Assembly: GCF_025989145.1 (NCBI RefSeq)
Contig: NZ_JAPDNQ010000001.1
Coordinates: 2,418,001 to 2,482,000, forward strand
Source of the DNA: Microbacterium sp. SSM24
Lineage (GTDB): Bacteria; Actinomycetota; Actinomycetes; Actinomycetales; Microbacteriaceae
Direction of reading: 5' to 3'
Length of the DNA: 64,000 nucleotides
The position numbers and the translations under genes were made by a program. A model generated the notes under the pieces. That model was not told the origin of the DNA, did not search any database, and saw only the letters and a list, made by a program, of their open reading frames with translations. Below, in pieces: positions 46,073 through 55,829 of the stretch. Numbering within the stretch: the stretch's first letter is position 1; each line of letters opens with the position of its first letter.

Positions 46073-48862
46073 GTGGCAAACGCCAAACCACGCGTGCACG
46101 AGATCGCTTCCGAACTCGGCGTCGACAGCAAGGTCGCTCTTGCGAAGCTCAAGGAGCTCGGCGAGTTCGTGAAGAGCCCCTCGTCCACCATCGAGCCCCC
46201 GGTCGCGCGCAAGCTGCGCGCCGCCCTCGAGGCTGACGGCGCCGCGGTGCCCGCCGCCGGCGCGAAGCCGGCCGCTTCGGCGCGCCCGGCCGCGCGTCCC
46301 GGGCCCGCACGACCCGCCGCTCCGGCGGCCCCCGCGGCTCCGGCCGCGCCCGAGGCGAAGACCCCCGCACCCGCCGCGGCCAGCGCCCCGGCCCCGGCCC
46401 CGGCACCGGCTCCCGCCGCTCCGGCCGCCGAGGCACCCGCCGCCCCGGCAGCCGACACGGCTGCGCCCGATGCGTCGGCCCCGAAGCCCGGAGCCCCGGC
46501 CCCGGCCGGCCCCCGCCCCGGCGGTGCGGCCCCGCGTCCGGGCAACAACCCGTTCGCGTCCGCGCAGGGCATGGGGCAGCGCCCCGCCGGCCCGCGTCCG
46601 GGCAATAACCCCTTCGCGTCGGCACAGGGCATGGGCCAGCGCCCGACCCCCGGCAACATCCCGCGTCCGCAGGCTCCGCGCCCCGGCGCCCCCCGTCCCG
46701 GCGCCCCGCGCCCCGGCGGAGCGGGTCGTCCCGGCGGCGGCGGTCGTCCCGGCGCGCCGTTCCAGCAGCGTCCCGGCGGCGCCGGTCGTCCCGGCGGTGC
46801 CGGTGGCGGCGGCGGCTTCCAGCGTCCCGGTGGCGCACCCGGCACGGGTGCACCCGGCGGCTTCGCCGGTCGCCCCGGCGGTGGTGGCGGTCGTGGACGT
46901 GGTCCCGGCGGCGGCACCGCAGGTGCCTTCGGCAAGGGCGGCGGCAAGTCCAAGCAGCGTAAGTCGCGTCGCGCGAAGCGGCAGGAATTCGAGATGCGGT
47001 CGGCGCCGGTCGTCGGCGGCGTCAATGTCTCCAAGGGAAACGGCGAGATCATCCGCCTGCGCCGTGGCGCATCCATCGCCGACTTCGCCGACAAGCTCGA
47101 GGCGCTGCGCGGCTACACCGTGCAGCCCGGCACGCTCGTGACGATCCTCTTCAACCTCGGCGAGATGGCCACGGCCACCGAGTCCCTGGACGAGGCGACG
47201 TTCGAGGTGCTCGGTGCCGAGCTCGGCTACAAGATCCAGATGGTCTCGCCCGAGGACGAGGACAAGGAGCTCCTCGAGGGCTTCGGTCTCGACCTCGAGG
47301 CCGAGCTGGAGGCGGAGAACGAGGAAGACCTCGAGATCCGGCCTCCGGTGGTCACCGTCATGGGCCACGTCGACCACGGTAAGACGCGACTGCTCGACGC
47401 CATCCGCCAGACCAACGTGGTCGCAGGCGAGGCCGGCGGCATCACGCAGCACATCGGTGCGTACCAGGTGTGGACCGAGCACGAGGGCATCGAGCGCGCG
47501 ATCACCTTCATCGATACCCCGGGTCACGAGGCGTTCACCGCCATGCGTGCTCGTGGTGCGCAGGTGACCGACCTCGCGATCCTGGTCGTCGCGGCCGACG
47601 ACGGCATCATGCCGCAGACGGTCGAGGCGCTCAACCACGCCCAGGCGGCGAACGTGCCGATCGTGGTCGCGGTCAACAAGGTGGACAAGCCCGACGCCAA
47701 CCCCGCCAAGGTGCGCCAGCAGCTCACCGAGTACGGTCTCGTTGCCGAGGAGTACGGCGGCGACGTGCTGTTCGTCGACGTCTCGGCCCGTCAGGGCACC
47801 GGCATCCAGGAACTGCTCGACGCCGTTCTGCTGACCGCCGACGCCGGCCTGGACCTCACGGCCAACCCGAACAAGGCTGCCCGCGGTGTCGCGATCGAGG
47901 CGAAGCTCGACAAGGGCCGCGGCTCGGTCGCCACGGTGCTCATCCAGTCCGGAACGCTGCGCGTCGGCGATGCGATCGTGGCGGGCACGGCCTATGGCCG
48001 CGTGCGTGCGATGGCCGACGAGAACGGCGACGCCGTCGAAGAGGCCTACCCCTCGCGTCCGGTGCAGGTGCAGGGTCTGAACTCGGTGCCGCGAGCCGGC
48101 GACACGTTCATCGTGACCGAAGAGGACCGCCTGGCCCGCCAGATCGCTGAGAAGCGTGAGGCTGCCGAGCGCAACGCCCAGCTGGCGAAGGCCCGCAAGC
48201 GCATCTCGCTCGAGGACTTCACCCGTGCTCTCGAAGAGGGCAAGGTCGAGTCGCTCAACCTCATCATCAAGGGTGACGTGTCGGGTGCCGTCGAGGCGCT
48301 CGAGGAGTCGCTCCTCAAGATCGAGGTCGACGATTCGGTGCAGCTGCGGATCATCCACCGCGGCGTCGGTGCGATCACCGAGTCCGACATCAACCTGGCC
48401 ACGATCGACAACGCGATCGTGATCGGCTTCAACGTCCGCCCCGACACGAAGGCGCGCGAGCGCGCCTCCCGCGAGGGTGTGGACGTCCGGTTCTACTCGG
48501 TCATCTACAACGCGATCGACGATGTCGAGCAGTCGCTCAAGGGCCTGCTCAAGCCGGAGTACGAAGAGATCCAGTCGGGCGTGGCGGAGATCCGCGAGGT
48601 GTTCCGCTCCTCGAAGTTCGGAAACATCGCCGGTGTCATCGTCCGCTCGGGCACGATCACGCGCAACGCCAAGGCGCGGGTCATCCGCGACGGCGTGGTC
48701 CTCGCCGACGGCCTGGCCATCGAGTCGCTGCGCCGCTTCAAGGACGACGTCACCGAGGTCCGCACGGACTTCGAGGCCGGTATCGGACTGGGCAAGTACA
48801 ACGACATCCAGATCGGCGACGAGATCGAGACCACCGAGATGGTCGAGAAGCCTCGCGGCTGA
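46073..48862 (+). CDS. infB: Translation initiation factor IF-2
   Basis: 929 residues. The N-terminal IF2_N motif ([22 protein letters not shown]) is followed by a 270-residue Pro/Ala/Gly/Arg-rich linker, then the G domain with MGHVDHGKT near residue 432, DTPGHEAF and NKVDKPDA, and the C-terminal domains II-IV that bind fMet-tRNA. It places initiator tRNA on the ribosome. GTG start with CAGGAG upstream. The linker contains a 20-residue tandem duplication. Confidence 0.98.
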   Translation: MANAKPRVHEIASELGVDSKVALAKLKELGEFVKSPSSTIEPPVARKLRAALEADGAAVPAAGAKPAASARPAARPGPARPAAPAAPAAPAAPEAKTPAPAAASAPAPAPAPAPAAPAAEAPAAPAADTAAPDASAPKPGAPAPAGPRPGGAAPRPGNNPFASAQGMGQRPAGPRPGNNPFASAQGMGQRPTPGNIPRPQAPRPGAPRPGAPRPGGAGRPGGGGRPGAPFQQRPGGAGRPGGAGGGGGFQRPGGAPGTGAPGGFAGRPGGGGGRGRGPGGGTAGAFGKGGGKSKQRKSRRAKRQEFEMRSAPVVGGVNVSKGNGEIIRLRRGASIADFADKLEALRGYTVQPGTLVTILFNLGEMATATESLDEATFEVLGAELGYKIQMVSPEDEDKELLEGFGLDLEAELEAENEEDLEIRPPVVTVMGHVDHGKTRLLDAIRQTNVVAGEAGGITQHIGAYQVWTEHEGIERAITFIDTPGHEAFTAMRARGAQVTDLAILVVAADDGIMPQTVEALNHAQAANVPIVVAVNKVDKPDANPAKVRQQLTEYGLVAEEYGGDVLFVDVSARQGTGIQELLDAVLLTADAGLDLTANPNKAARGVAIEAKLDKGRGSVATVLIQSGTLRVGDAIVAGTAYGRVRAMADENGDAVEEAYPSRPVQVQGLNSVPRAGDTFIVTEEDRLARQIAEKREAAERNAQLAKARKRISLEDFTRALEEGKVESLNLIIKGDVSGAVEALEESLLKIEVDDSVQLRIIHRGVGAITESDINLATIDNAIVIGFNVRPDTKARERASREGVDVRFYSVIYNAIDDVEQSLKGLLKPEYEEIQSGVAEIREVFRSSKFGNIAGVIVRSGTITRNAKARVIRDGVVLADGLAIESLRRFKDDVTEVRTDFEAGIGLGKYNDIQIGDEIETTEMVEKPRG
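46531..46650 (+). repeat. 60-base tandem duplication in infB linker
   Basis: Two adjacent 60-base units (46531-46590 and 46591-46650) encode nearly identical peptides containing [17 protein letters not shown]. They differ mainly at third codon positions, so the duplication is not very recent. Confidence 0.85.
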
Positions 48863-48871
48863 TCGCAAATC

Positions 48872-48917
48872 GGTGAGGGGCGCCCCTGTGTTCGGACGAC
48901 GCAGTGCGCCCCTCACC
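48872..48917 (+). terminator. Hairpin between infB and rbfA
   Basis: GGTGAGGGGCGC (48872-48883) pairs perfectly with 48906-48917 across a 22-base loop. There is no T-run, so it may reduce rather than stop read-through into rbfA. Confidence 0.6.
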
Positions 48918-48934
48918 TGTCGAAAGGAACGGAC

Positions 48935-49375
48935 ATGGCCGGCGAACGTCAGGCACGACTGGGCGACCGCATCCGCGTGATCCTCGCCGAACGGCTCGAG
49001 AAGGGCCTTCGCGACCCCCGACTGGGGTTCGTGACGATCACGGACGTGCGTGTGACGGGCGACCTCCAGCACGCCTCGGTGTTCTACACGGTGCTCGGCA
49101 CCGAAGAGGAGCGCGCGGCGTCGGCGCAGGCGCTCGCCTCGGCGACGGGGATGCTGCGCTCCGAGGTGGGCAAGCACCTGAACACGCGACTCACCCCGTC
49201 GCTCGAGTTCATCCTCGACGCGATCCCCGAGAACGCCGACCACATCGCTGATCTGCTCCGCGAGGCGCGCGAGCGCGACGAGGCCGTGGCCGGACTCGCG
49301 TCGTCAGCCTCGTACGCGGGCGACGCCGACCCGTACGTCAAGCCCCGGGAAGCCGACGACGACGACGAGGACTGA
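48935..49375 (+). CDS. rbfA: Ribosome-binding factor A
   Basis: 146 residues. RbfA helps mature the 30S subunit by binding 16S rRNA. The KH-like domain is visible: RIRVILAERLEKGLRDPRL, then VTITDVRVTGDLQHASVFYT and LRSEVGKHLNTRLTPSLEFI. It has an acidic tail. ATG 48935 with GAAAGGAAC upstream. It is separated from infB by a hairpin and ends three bases before the convergent mutY. Confidence 0.95.
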   Translation: MAGERQARLGDRIRVILAERLEKGLRDPRLGFVTITDVRVTGDLQHASVFYTVLGTEEERAASAQALASATGMLRSEVGKHLNTRLTPSLEFILDAIPENADHIADLLREARERDEAVAGLASSASYAGDADPYVKPREADDDDED

Positions 49376-49378
49376 TCG

Positions 49379-50245
49379 TCAGGACGGAAGGCGGAGGTGT
49401 CCCTCGGATGCCTCCGCCAGCCCGTCTGCGATGAGAGAGTCGATGGCACGATCGCGCTGGAGCGCGTCCGGCCAGTCGCGGGCGACGTCGGTGAGCGGCA
49501 CCGCGTGGGCGGCGGCATCCCGCAGTTCCCGCAGCACCGCGCCGCGCGCCTGACGGTCGCTGCCCTCGTAGCGCGCTTGGCGGCGACGCTCGTCGCCGGT
49601 GTCCGGATACCCCGCGGCGCGCCAGGCGCACCGATCCGCGATCGGGCAGGCGTCGCAGCGCGGCGATCTCGCCGTGCACGCGACGGCGCCGAGTTCCATC
49701 GTCGCTGCGTTCATCACGGCCGCCTCAGCGTCGGCGATCGGGAGGATCTCGGCCATCGCGGCCAGATCGCGCCGGGCGGGCGGCCCGGGCTGCGACCGCC
49801 CGTCGATCGCCCGCGCGAGCACGCGGCGCGTGTTGGTGTCGACGACGGGGTGGCGGTCCCCGTAGGCGAAGACGGCGACGGCGCGCGCGGTGTAGTCGCC
49901 GATGCCGGACAGCGCGAGGAGCGCGTCGACATCGCGGGGGACGATGCCGTCGTGGCGATCGCGGATCTCGACCGCGGCGCGGTGCAGCCACAGCGCGCGA
50001 CGCGGATAGCCGAGGTTCGCCCACTGCCGCACCGCCTCGGCCGGAGCATCCGCCGCGAGCGAGGTCGGCGTGGGCCAGCGCGCGAGCCACGCCTCGAGAT
50101 GCGGGATCACGCGGTTCACCGGAGTCTGCTGGAGCATGAACTCGCTCACGAGCGTGCCCCACGCGCCGAATCCCGGATGCCGCCATGGCAGGTCGCGCGC
50201 GTTGTCGCGGTACCACTCGATGAGCGGTGTCGCGAGGTCGGGCAT
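49379..50245 (-). CDS. mutY: A/G-specific adenine glycosylase
   Basis: 288 residues. It removes adenine mispaired with 8-oxoguanine. Catalytic Glu in EFMLQQTPVNRV, helix-hairpin-helix LSGIGDYTARAVAVFA with the catalytic Asp in VVDTNTRRVL, and the [4Fe-4S] ligands in the C-x6-C-x2-C-x5-C motif CTARSPRCDACPIADRC. It lacks the C-terminal NUDIX-like 8-oxoG domain seen in longer MutY proteins. ATG 50245 lies seven bases after TAGGCT. It is divergent from the uridine-kinase-like gene. Confidence 0.92.
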   Translation of the reverse strand: MPDLATPLIEWYRDNARDLPWRHPGFGAWGTLVSEFMLQQTPVNRVIPHLEAWLARWPTPTSLAADAPAEAVRQWANLGYPRRALWLHRAAVEIRDRHDGIVPRDVDALLALSGIGDYTARAVAVFAYGDRHPVVDTNTRRVLARAIDGRSQPGPPARRDLAAMAEILPIADAEAAVMNAATMELGAVACTARSPRCDACPIADRCAWRAAGYPDTGDERRRQARYEGSDRQARGAVLRELRDAAAHAVPLTDVARDWPDALQRDRAIDSLIADGLAEASEGHLRLPS

Positions 50246-50306
50246 GGCGTTCAGCCTATGCTCGACGCGCACCGGGCAGCGCCGCGCGCGGCCGTAGGCT
50301 GGTGGC

Positions 50307-50993
50307 ATGCGCCTGCCGATCACCCCCGTCACCACGCTGTGGCGCGAGCTGCGCGACGAGGTGCGCCGGATGTATCCGGGAGGTCGCGTCATCGTCGCGA
50401 TCGACGGTCTCGACGGAGCAGGGAAGTCGACCTTCGCCGATGGCTTCGCCGAGGTCTTCGCCGAGAAGGGCGCCGCGGTCTACCGCGCGAGCATCGACGG
50501 CTTCCATCGCCCGCGAGCCGAGCGCTACGCACGCGGCCGCACGAGCGCGGACGGGTTCTATCGCGACTCCTACGACTACGCCACCTTCCGCCGCGTGCTC
50601 ATCGACCCTTTCCGCGACGGCGCGCAGACCGCGGGCGCGACCGGGTTCCAGCTCGCCGCCTTCGACGTCGCCCGCGACGCGGTCGAGGAGGCCCAGTGGG
50701 TGACCGCTCCCCGCGACGCGGTGCTCGTGGTCGACGGCATCTTCCTGCACCGGCCGGAGCTGCGCGACCTGTGGGACTGGTCGGTCTGGCTCGACGTCCC
50801 CGAATCCGTCGCCGCGCGGCGGCTCGCGGACCGCGACGGCAGCGACCCCGATCCGGACGCGCCGGCGAACGCGCGCTATCGCCAGGGGCAGAGGATCTAC
50901 CTGCGCGAGGCGCAGCCCGAGGCCGCGGCATCCGCCATCGTCGACAACAGCGACCTCGCCCACCCGCGGCGTGCGTCCGGAGTGCTCGGCTGA
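50307..50993 (+). CDS. Uridine kinase-like P-loop protein
   Basis: 228 residues. P-loop DGLDGAGKST near residues 34-43, then ASIDGFHRPRAERYARGR, which resembles the nucleoside-binding region of uridine kinases, and VVDGIFLHRPEL. It probably phosphorylates a nucleoside or sugar; the exact substrate is uncertain. ATG 50307 lies six bases after TAGGCT (50295-50300). Its stop overlaps the truB start (TGATG), so the two are coupled. Confidence 0.8.
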   Translation: MRLPITPVTTLWRELRDEVRRMYPGGRVIVAIDGLDGAGKSTFADGFAEVFAEKGAAVYRASIDGFHRPRAERYARGRTSADGFYRDSYDYATFRRVLIDPFRDGAQTAGATGFQLAAFDVARDAVEEAQWVTAPRDAVLVVDGIFLHRPELRDLWDWSVWLDVPESVAARRLADRDGSDPDPDAPANARYRQGQRIYLREAQPEAAASAIVDNSDLAHPRRASGVLG

Positions 50994-51880
50994 TGGCGGC
51001 CGCCGGCATCCTCCTCGTCGACAAGCCGGGAGGCATCACCTCGCACGACGTCGTCGCGCGCGCCCGCCGCGCGCTGGGGACGCGCAAGATCGGGCACGCG
51101 GGCACGCTCGACCCCATGGCCACGGGACTCCTCGTGCTCGGCGTCGAAGGGGCCACCCGCCTGCTGACGTTCATCGTGGGCCTCGACAAGACGTACCTCG
51201 CGACGATCCGGCTCGGCGTCGCGACCGACACCGATGACGCCGACGGTCAGGTGCTGGCCCAGACGGATGCTTCGACCATCGCCTCCGCGGCGATCGGGGT
51301 CGCCATCGAGCCGCTCACCGGCCGCATCTCGCAGGTGCCGAGCACCTACTCGGCGATCAAGGTCGATGGCCGCCGCGCCTACGACCTCGCCCGCGCGGGG
51401 GAGGAGGTCGAGCTCAGGGCCCGCGAGGTCACGGTGTCGCGTTTCGAGGTCCTGGCGGAGCGCCGGGACGGGGAGTTCGTCGACCTCGATGTCGTCGTGG
51501 ACTGCTCGAGCGGCACGTACATCCGCTCGCTCGCCCGCGATCTCGGCTCCGCCCTCGGGGTCGGCGGGCACCTCACGGCGCTCCGCCGCACCCGCATCGG
51601 GCCCTTCCCGGTGACGGATGCCGCGCCCGTCGACGGGATCGCCGAACAGCGACTCGTCGCCCCCGCCGCGGTCGCGGCCGCCGTCCTCGGGAGGGTCGAC
51701 GTGACCGCCGATGAGGCGCGTGATCTGCGCCACGGGAAGCGCCTCGCCGGTGCTGCCGAACGGCTCGAGCGCGAACGAGCCGCGGCGATCGATCCGACCG
51801 GGGCTCTCGTGGGCATCGTGAGCGCACGAGGATCCGACATCAAGAGCATCATGAACATGCCCGAGGAGGCACCCCGATGA
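50993..51880 (+). CDS. truB: tRNA pseudouridine-55 synthase
   Basis: 295 residues. It makes pseudouridine 55 in the T-loop of tRNAs. N-terminal GILLVDKPGGITSHDVV, catalytic Asp in KIGHAGTLDPMATGLL, then YSAIKVDGRRAYDLAR and SSGTYIRSLARDLG; a short PUA-like tail follows. It overlaps the upstream gene by one base and the downstream membrane gene by four (ATGA). In many bacteria rbfA-truB-ribF are adjacent; here mutY, the kinase-like gene and an M23 peptidase interrupt them. Confidence 0.96.
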   Translation: MAAAGILLVDKPGGITSHDVVARARRALGTRKIGHAGTLDPMATGLLVLGVEGATRLLTFIVGLDKTYLATIRLGVATDTDDADGQVLAQTDASTIASAAIGVAIEPLTGRISQVPSTYSAIKVDGRRAYDLARAGEEVELRAREVTVSRFEVLAERRDGEFVDLDVVVDCSSGTYIRSLARDLGSALGVGGHLTALRRTRIGPFPVTDAAPVDGIAEQRLVAPAAVAAAVLGRVDVTADEARDLRHGKRLAGAAERLERERAAAIDPTGALVGIVSARGSDIKSIMNMPEEAPR

Positions 51881-52245
51881 TCCTGTGGTTCACGATCGTC
51901 GAGGTCGCCGTCGCGGTGCTCGCGGGACTGCTCTGCCTCATCGCCGGGCTTGCGGGTCGCCGGCCCAGCGACCTCACCGTGGGATCGCTGGCGCTCCTCG
52001 AGCTGCTGCTCATCGCCCAGATCGTCGTGGCGATCATCGCGCCGTTCGCGGGCAACCTCCCGACCGGCAGCGCGCTCGAGTTCTGGGTCTACCTCGTCTC
52101 GGCGGCACTCCTGCCGGTCGCCGGGGTCGCGTGGGCGCTCCTCGAGCGCAGTCGCTGGAGCACCGTCATCATGGGAATCGCGGCGCTCGCGGTGGCCGTC
52201 ATGGTGTGGCGCATGTACGCGATCTGGACGGTGCAGATCGCGTGA
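51877..52245 (+). CDS. Small hypothetical membrane protein after truB
   Basis: 122 residues with four hydrophobic segments and short polar loops, beginning MILWFTIVEVAVAVLAGLLC. The ATGA overlap with truB shows it is co-translated with it. I do not recognise a family. It ends seven bases before the convergent M23 peptidase gene. Confidence 0.65.
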   Translation: MILWFTIVEVAVAVLAGLLCLIAGLAGRRPSDLTVGSLALLELLLIAQIVVAIIAPFAGNLPTGSALEFWVYLVSAALLPVAGVAWALLERSRWSTVIMGIAALAVAVMVWRMYAIWTVQIA

Positions 52246-52252
52246 CGCGAGG

Positions 52253-53338
52253 TCAGCGCTTGGCGAGGTAGGCCGAGTGCACCCAGCCGGTCTTGCCGGC
52301 GTAGGACACCTTGCGCCATTCGCCGCTCGACGCCTGGATGACGCCGACGTTCGCGCCCTTCGGGATCAGCAGGATCCGCGCGTTCGCCGTCGAGGGGCCG
52401 GTCCGGAGGTTCAGCGCCGCCGTCGCGGCGTAGGTGGGCGGCTTGGGTGCGGGCGCCGGCTTGACGGCCGCGGGTGCCGGCGGCTTCGTCGGCGAGACCA
52501 GCGACGCAGACACCCATCCCGACTGCGTGCCGACCTTGACGGGGATGAATCCCGTCGTGATGGTGCCGGGAACGTGGACCACCGCCGTGCCGAGCGGCAG
52601 CATCCGGATGGTGGAGTAGCTGGTCGAGGGGCCGGTGCGGAAGTTCACGCCGCCCACGGTGTAGTAGGTGCACGTCGCCGGGGTCGGCTTCGCGTTCACG
52701 CGCGACGCCGAGGTGTACAGGTCGACGCCCTTGCCCTTGAGGAAGGCGGCAGCATCCGTCGCCACCGTGCCTGCGGCGGTGGACTTCCACAGCTCCAGGT
52801 GGAGGTGGTTTCCGGACGAGGCGCCACTGGTGCCGACCTGGCTGATGCGCTGCCCCGCCTTGACGGTCTGACCGACCTTCACGTGGGTCGTGGACACCCA
52901 CATGTGCATGTAGACGGCCTTGTACTCGACGCCGCCGATGACGCTGCGCACGGAGATGTAGCCCTCGCGGGAGGTCGTGCCGTCCACCGTCGCGGTCACG
53001 GTTCCTCCCGTGATCGCGTAGATGGGAGCGCCGCCCGCGGCCGCCATGTCGACGCCGCGGTGAACCGTGGGGCCGTACCGGACCGGGATGCAGCGGGGCC
53101 CGAAGTAGGAGGAGACGGTGTAGCTCTTCGCAGCGAGCGGAAGGCGGTACGCGGGCGCCGGCGTCGGTGTGGGGGTGGGCGTCGGCGTGGGGGTGGGCGT
53201 CGGGGTGGGAGTCGTGGTCGGCGTCGGCGTCGGCGTGGGCGCGCTCGGCTGGATCGCGGCGGTGGCGGGCGAGACGCTGCCGAGTGTCAGAGCCGCCGTG
53301 GCGGCGACGACGAGCAGAAGATGACGGGTCGATCGCAT
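52253..53338 (-). CDS. Secreted M23 peptidase with two SH3b domains
   Basis: 361 residues. Signal peptide, then a Thr-Pro dipeptide linker, then an M23 (LytM) zinc peptidase domain: SSYFGPRCIPVRYGPTVHRG with the first His, GVDMAAAGGAPIYA with the Asp, and GNHLHLELW with the HxH motif. Two bacterial SH3 domains follow (GGVNFRTGPSTSYSTIRML and AALNLRTGPSTANARILLI). It should bind and cut peptidoglycan outside the cell. ATG 53338 is preferred over GTG 53347. Confidence 0.9.
   Translation of the reverse strand: MRSTRHLLLVVAATAALTLGSVSPATAAIQPSAPTPTPTPTTTPTPTPTPTPTPTPTPTPAPAYRLPLAAKSYTVSSYFGPRCIPVRYGPTVHRGVDMAAAGGAPIYAITGGTVTATVDGTTSREGYISVRSVIGGVEYKAVYMHMWVSTTHVKVGQTVKAGQRISQVGTSGASSGNHLHLELWKSTAAGTVATDAAAFLKGKGVDLYTSASRVNAKPTPATCTYYTVGGVNFRTGPSTSYSTIRMLPLGTAVVHVPGTITTGFIPVKVGTQSGWVSASLVSPTKPPAPAAVKPAPAPKPPTYAATAALNLRTGPSTANARILLIPKGANVGVIQASSGEWRKVSYAGKTGWVHSAYLAKR
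53156..53248 (-). repeat. Thr-Pro repeat tract in the M23 gene
   Basis: GGCGTG/GGGGTG-type hexamers encode a run of about 14 Thr-Pro dipeptides that joins the signal peptide to the peptidase domain. Such tracts can vary in length by slippage. Confidence 0.75.
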
Positions 53339-53500
53339 GGGGTGCACTTCGCAGAGGAGAGGCGGATGGGGAAGTCCGGTCGGGTCCGTGCTGTGAATAT
53401 TGTCACTTATCGGTGTGTCTGTCCATTCCTGTGACAGAAGTGGCTTATGTGACTCGATTCGCGAAGCCGCCCATCACAGCCGAACTAGGATTGACAGGCC

Positions 53501-53950
53501 ATGACATCGCCTGCTCGTCCTCGCCGCCGCATGACCGGAATCGGCCGTGTCCTCGTCATCGTCTACGGGATCATGGCGCTCGCCGCCACCGGTCGCTCGT
53601 TCGTCCAGATCGTGCAGGGCTTCGATGAGGCACCGCTCGCGTACACGCTCTCGGCCGTGTCCGCCGTGGTCTACATCGTGGCGACGCTCGCGCTCGTCTT
53701 CGCCGGCTCCCGCGGCTGGTACCTGGTCGCGTGGATCGCGATCGTCTTCGAACTCGTCGGGGTGCTGGTCGTCGGCGCGCTGAGTCTCCTCATCCCCGAG
53801 CTCTTCGCCCACCCGAGCGTGTGGTCCTGGTTCGGGCTCGGCTACGTGTTCGTGCCCCTCGTGCTGCCGTTCTTCGGATTGTGGTGGCTCACGACGCACC
53901 GTCCCCTCGCGCAGGAGACGGCCGGCGAGCGCGCCGCGGTGGCCTCGTGA
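53501..53950 (+). CDS. Hypothetical membrane protein upstream of ribF
   Basis: 149 residues with four hydrophobic segments after a short Arg-rich N-terminus, and a final helix with SVWSWFGLGYVFVPLVLPFF. No named family recognised. ATG 53501 lies nine bases after TAGGAT. Its stop overlaps the ribF start (GTGA), so it is in an operon with ribF and the following membrane gene. Confidence 0.65.
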   Translation: MTSPARPRRRMTGIGRVLVIVYGIMALAATGRSFVQIVQGFDEAPLAYTLSAVSAVVYIVATLALVFAGSRGWYLVAWIAIVFELVGVLVVGALSLLIPELFAHPSVWSWFGLGYVFVPLVLPFFGLWWLTTHRPLAQETAGERAAVAS

Positions 53951-54921
53951 TCGTCTTCCGCGATCCCGCGGAGGTTCCCGAGGGTTTCGGGCCCTCCGTC
54001 GTCGCGATCGGCAAGTTCGACGGCGTGCACTCCGGGCATCGCGCGGTGATCGACCGAGCGAGGGTGGATGCCGCGGAGACCGGGGCCCGCGTGGTCGCCG
54101 TGACCTTCGACAGGAATCCGCTGGCGCTCCTCCGCCCCGAGATCTGCCCGGACAGCCTCGTCGGCGCGAACCAGAAGCTCGACCTGCTGGCGCGGGCGGG
54201 CGTCGACGCGACGCTGCTGCTGACCTTCGATCGCGCGCTCGCCGATCTCGGCGCGCGCGAGTTCGTCGAGCACGTGCTGGTCGGCGCCCTCGGCGTGCGC
54301 ATCGTCATGGTCGGAGGCGACTTCCGGTTCGGGCGCGGGGGAGCAGGCACCCCCGCACTGCTGCGGGAGCTCGGTGCGGAGTTCGGGTACGAGGTCGACG
54401 TCGTCGACGACGTGCGCGCCATCGACGCCGGGCGCCGGGTGTCCTCGACCTGGGTGCGCGAGCTCCTCGCGGACGGCGACGTCGCAGGAGCCGCGAAGCT
54501 CCTCGGCCGCGCACACTCGGTGCGCGGCGAAGTCGTCCACGGTCTCAAGCGCGGGCGCGAACTCGGATTCCCGACCGCCAACCTGTCGTCCGACCTCGAG
54601 GGCTTCGTTCCGGCCGAGGGCGTGTACGCGGGGTGGCTGGTCGACCGCGGCGCGCCCCGCGCCGACCGTGACAGCGACCCGCGTTCCAGCATCCGCTATC
54701 CCGCCGCGATCAGCATCGGCACCAACCCGACGTTCGCCGACGTCGTGGTGCGGCAGGTCGAGGCGTATGTCCTCGACGAAACCGACCTCGACCTCTACGG
54801 GCACACCGTGGAGATCGAGTTCGTGGCGCGCATCCGGGGTATGGTCGCGTTCGAGGGGATCGGCCTGCTCATCGAGCAGATGACCGACGATGTCGTTCAG
54901 GTGCGCGAGGAGCTGACATGA
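53947..54921 (+). CDS. ribF: Bifunctional riboflavin kinase/FAD synthetase
   Basis: 324 residues. It makes FMN and then FAD. The FAD-synthetase half has the nucleotidyl-transferase motif GKFDGVHSGHRAVI at about residues 20-33 and RRVSSTWVRELLADGD. The kinase half has HGLKRGRELGFPTANL with the PTAN signature, YAGWL, and SIGTNPTF. GTG 53947 overlaps the upstream stop; the stop overlaps the next ATG (ATGA). Confidence 0.96.
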   Translation: MIVFRDPAEVPEGFGPSVVAIGKFDGVHSGHRAVIDRARVDAAETGARVVAVTFDRNPLALLRPEICPDSLVGANQKLDLLARAGVDATLLLTFDRALADLGAREFVEHVLVGALGVRIVMVGGDFRFGRGGAGTPALLRELGAEFGYEVDVVDDVRAIDAGRRVSSTWVRELLADGDVAGAAKLLGRAHSVRGEVVHGLKRGRELGFPTANLSSDLEGFVPAEGVYAGWLVDRGAPRADRDSDPRSSIRYPAAISIGTNPTFADVVVRQVEAYVLDETDLDLYGHTVEIEFVARIRGMVAFEGIGLLIEQMTDDVVQVREELT

Positions 54922-55652
54922 CCGGTGTGACGGAGCAGACCCGACCCCGTGCGTCCGTTCTGCGTCGCGTGATCGTCGGCGTCATCATCGTCTCGTTCGG
55001 GCTTGCCGCCCTCGGCGGCATCGTCGTGCTGCTCGGCGCCGAACTGGGCGATCCGGCATGGAAGGTCCTGGGCACGACGGCACTCGTCGGGGCTTTCAGC
55101 GTCGCCGTGCTCTGCTGCGCCTCGCTGCTCGGGAAGCGCCTTCAGGTCATCGGGCTCGTCGGCGCGGTCGTTGCACTCATCGCCGCTGTGCTGTCGATCA
55201 TCGCGCTGTGGAGCCAGCCGTCCTGGGAGGCGGAGCTGTTCTGGGACGTCCTGTGGACGACGGTGGCGGCTTCGGTGGGCCTGTCGTTCGCCTGCCTGCT
55301 CCTGCTCCTGGCGGACCGGCGGCAGCGCGTCGTGCGGATCGGCCTCATCGTCACGCTCGCGCTGTTCGCGCTCGTCTTCGTGCTCGTCGTGTACCCGGTG
55401 TGGACCGACGACGCGGGCGGTGAGGCGTACTCGCGCACCCTCGGCATCGCCTCGATCCTCGCGGCCCTCGGCGCCATCGTCGTGCCGGTGCTGTCGCTCC
55501 TCCTGCGCGGACGCCCTGACGATGCCGCACCGCGACCGGATGCGCTGTCGCCCTCGACGATCGCCCGGCTCGAGGCCGAGGCGGCGCGACGCGGCGTCAC
55601 TCCCGATGAGCTGGTGGCAGAGCTCATCTGGCCGGCCACGCCCCCTGCGTAG
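54918..55652 (+). CDS. Hypothetical membrane protein downstream of ribF
   Basis: 244 residues with six to seven hydrophobic segments. The C-terminal 50 residues are soluble and contain LSPSTIARLEAEAARRGVTP followed by DELVAELIWP, which resembles a short ribbon-helix-helix or helical motif. The function is unknown. It is coupled to ribF by an ATGA overlap and is the last gene of that operon; a 177-base gap follows. Confidence 0.65.
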   Translation: MTGVTEQTRPRASVLRRVIVGVIIVSFGLAALGGIVVLLGAELGDPAWKVLGTTALVGAFSVAVLCCASLLGKRLQVIGLVGAVVALIAAVLSIIALWSQPSWEAELFWDVLWTTVAASVGLSFACLLLLLADRRQRVVRIGLIVTLALFALVFVLVVYPVWTDDAGGEAYSRTLGIASILAALGAIVVPVLSLLLRGRPDDAAPRPDALSPSTIARLEAEAARRGVTPDELVAELIWPATPPA

Positions 55653-55754
55653 GCCCGGCGACCCCTAGCCCGGCCAGGGCCGACGCGCCTACGATCGAGC
55701 CGTGCACGGCATCGGGCGGCGCGCGCGAACGTGGTCTCGTCCGCCGCAGCCGGG

Positions 55755-55797
55755 TAGGATTGACGTTTTGCGCGACGGGGCGAGCGATCCTCGCCCC
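55755..55797 (+). promoter_or_regulatory. Promoter -10 and 5' UTR hairpin of the deoC operon
   Basis: TAGGAT (55755-55760) is a likely -10 box in the 177-base gap before deoC. Downstream, GGGGCGAG and CTCGCCCC (55777-55784/55790-55797) form an 8-base-pair hairpin in the leader. The rest of the gap shows nothing else. Confidence 0.45.
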
Positions 55798-55829
55798 CGC
55801 CAGCAGGTTCACCAGACAGAGGGAGCACC

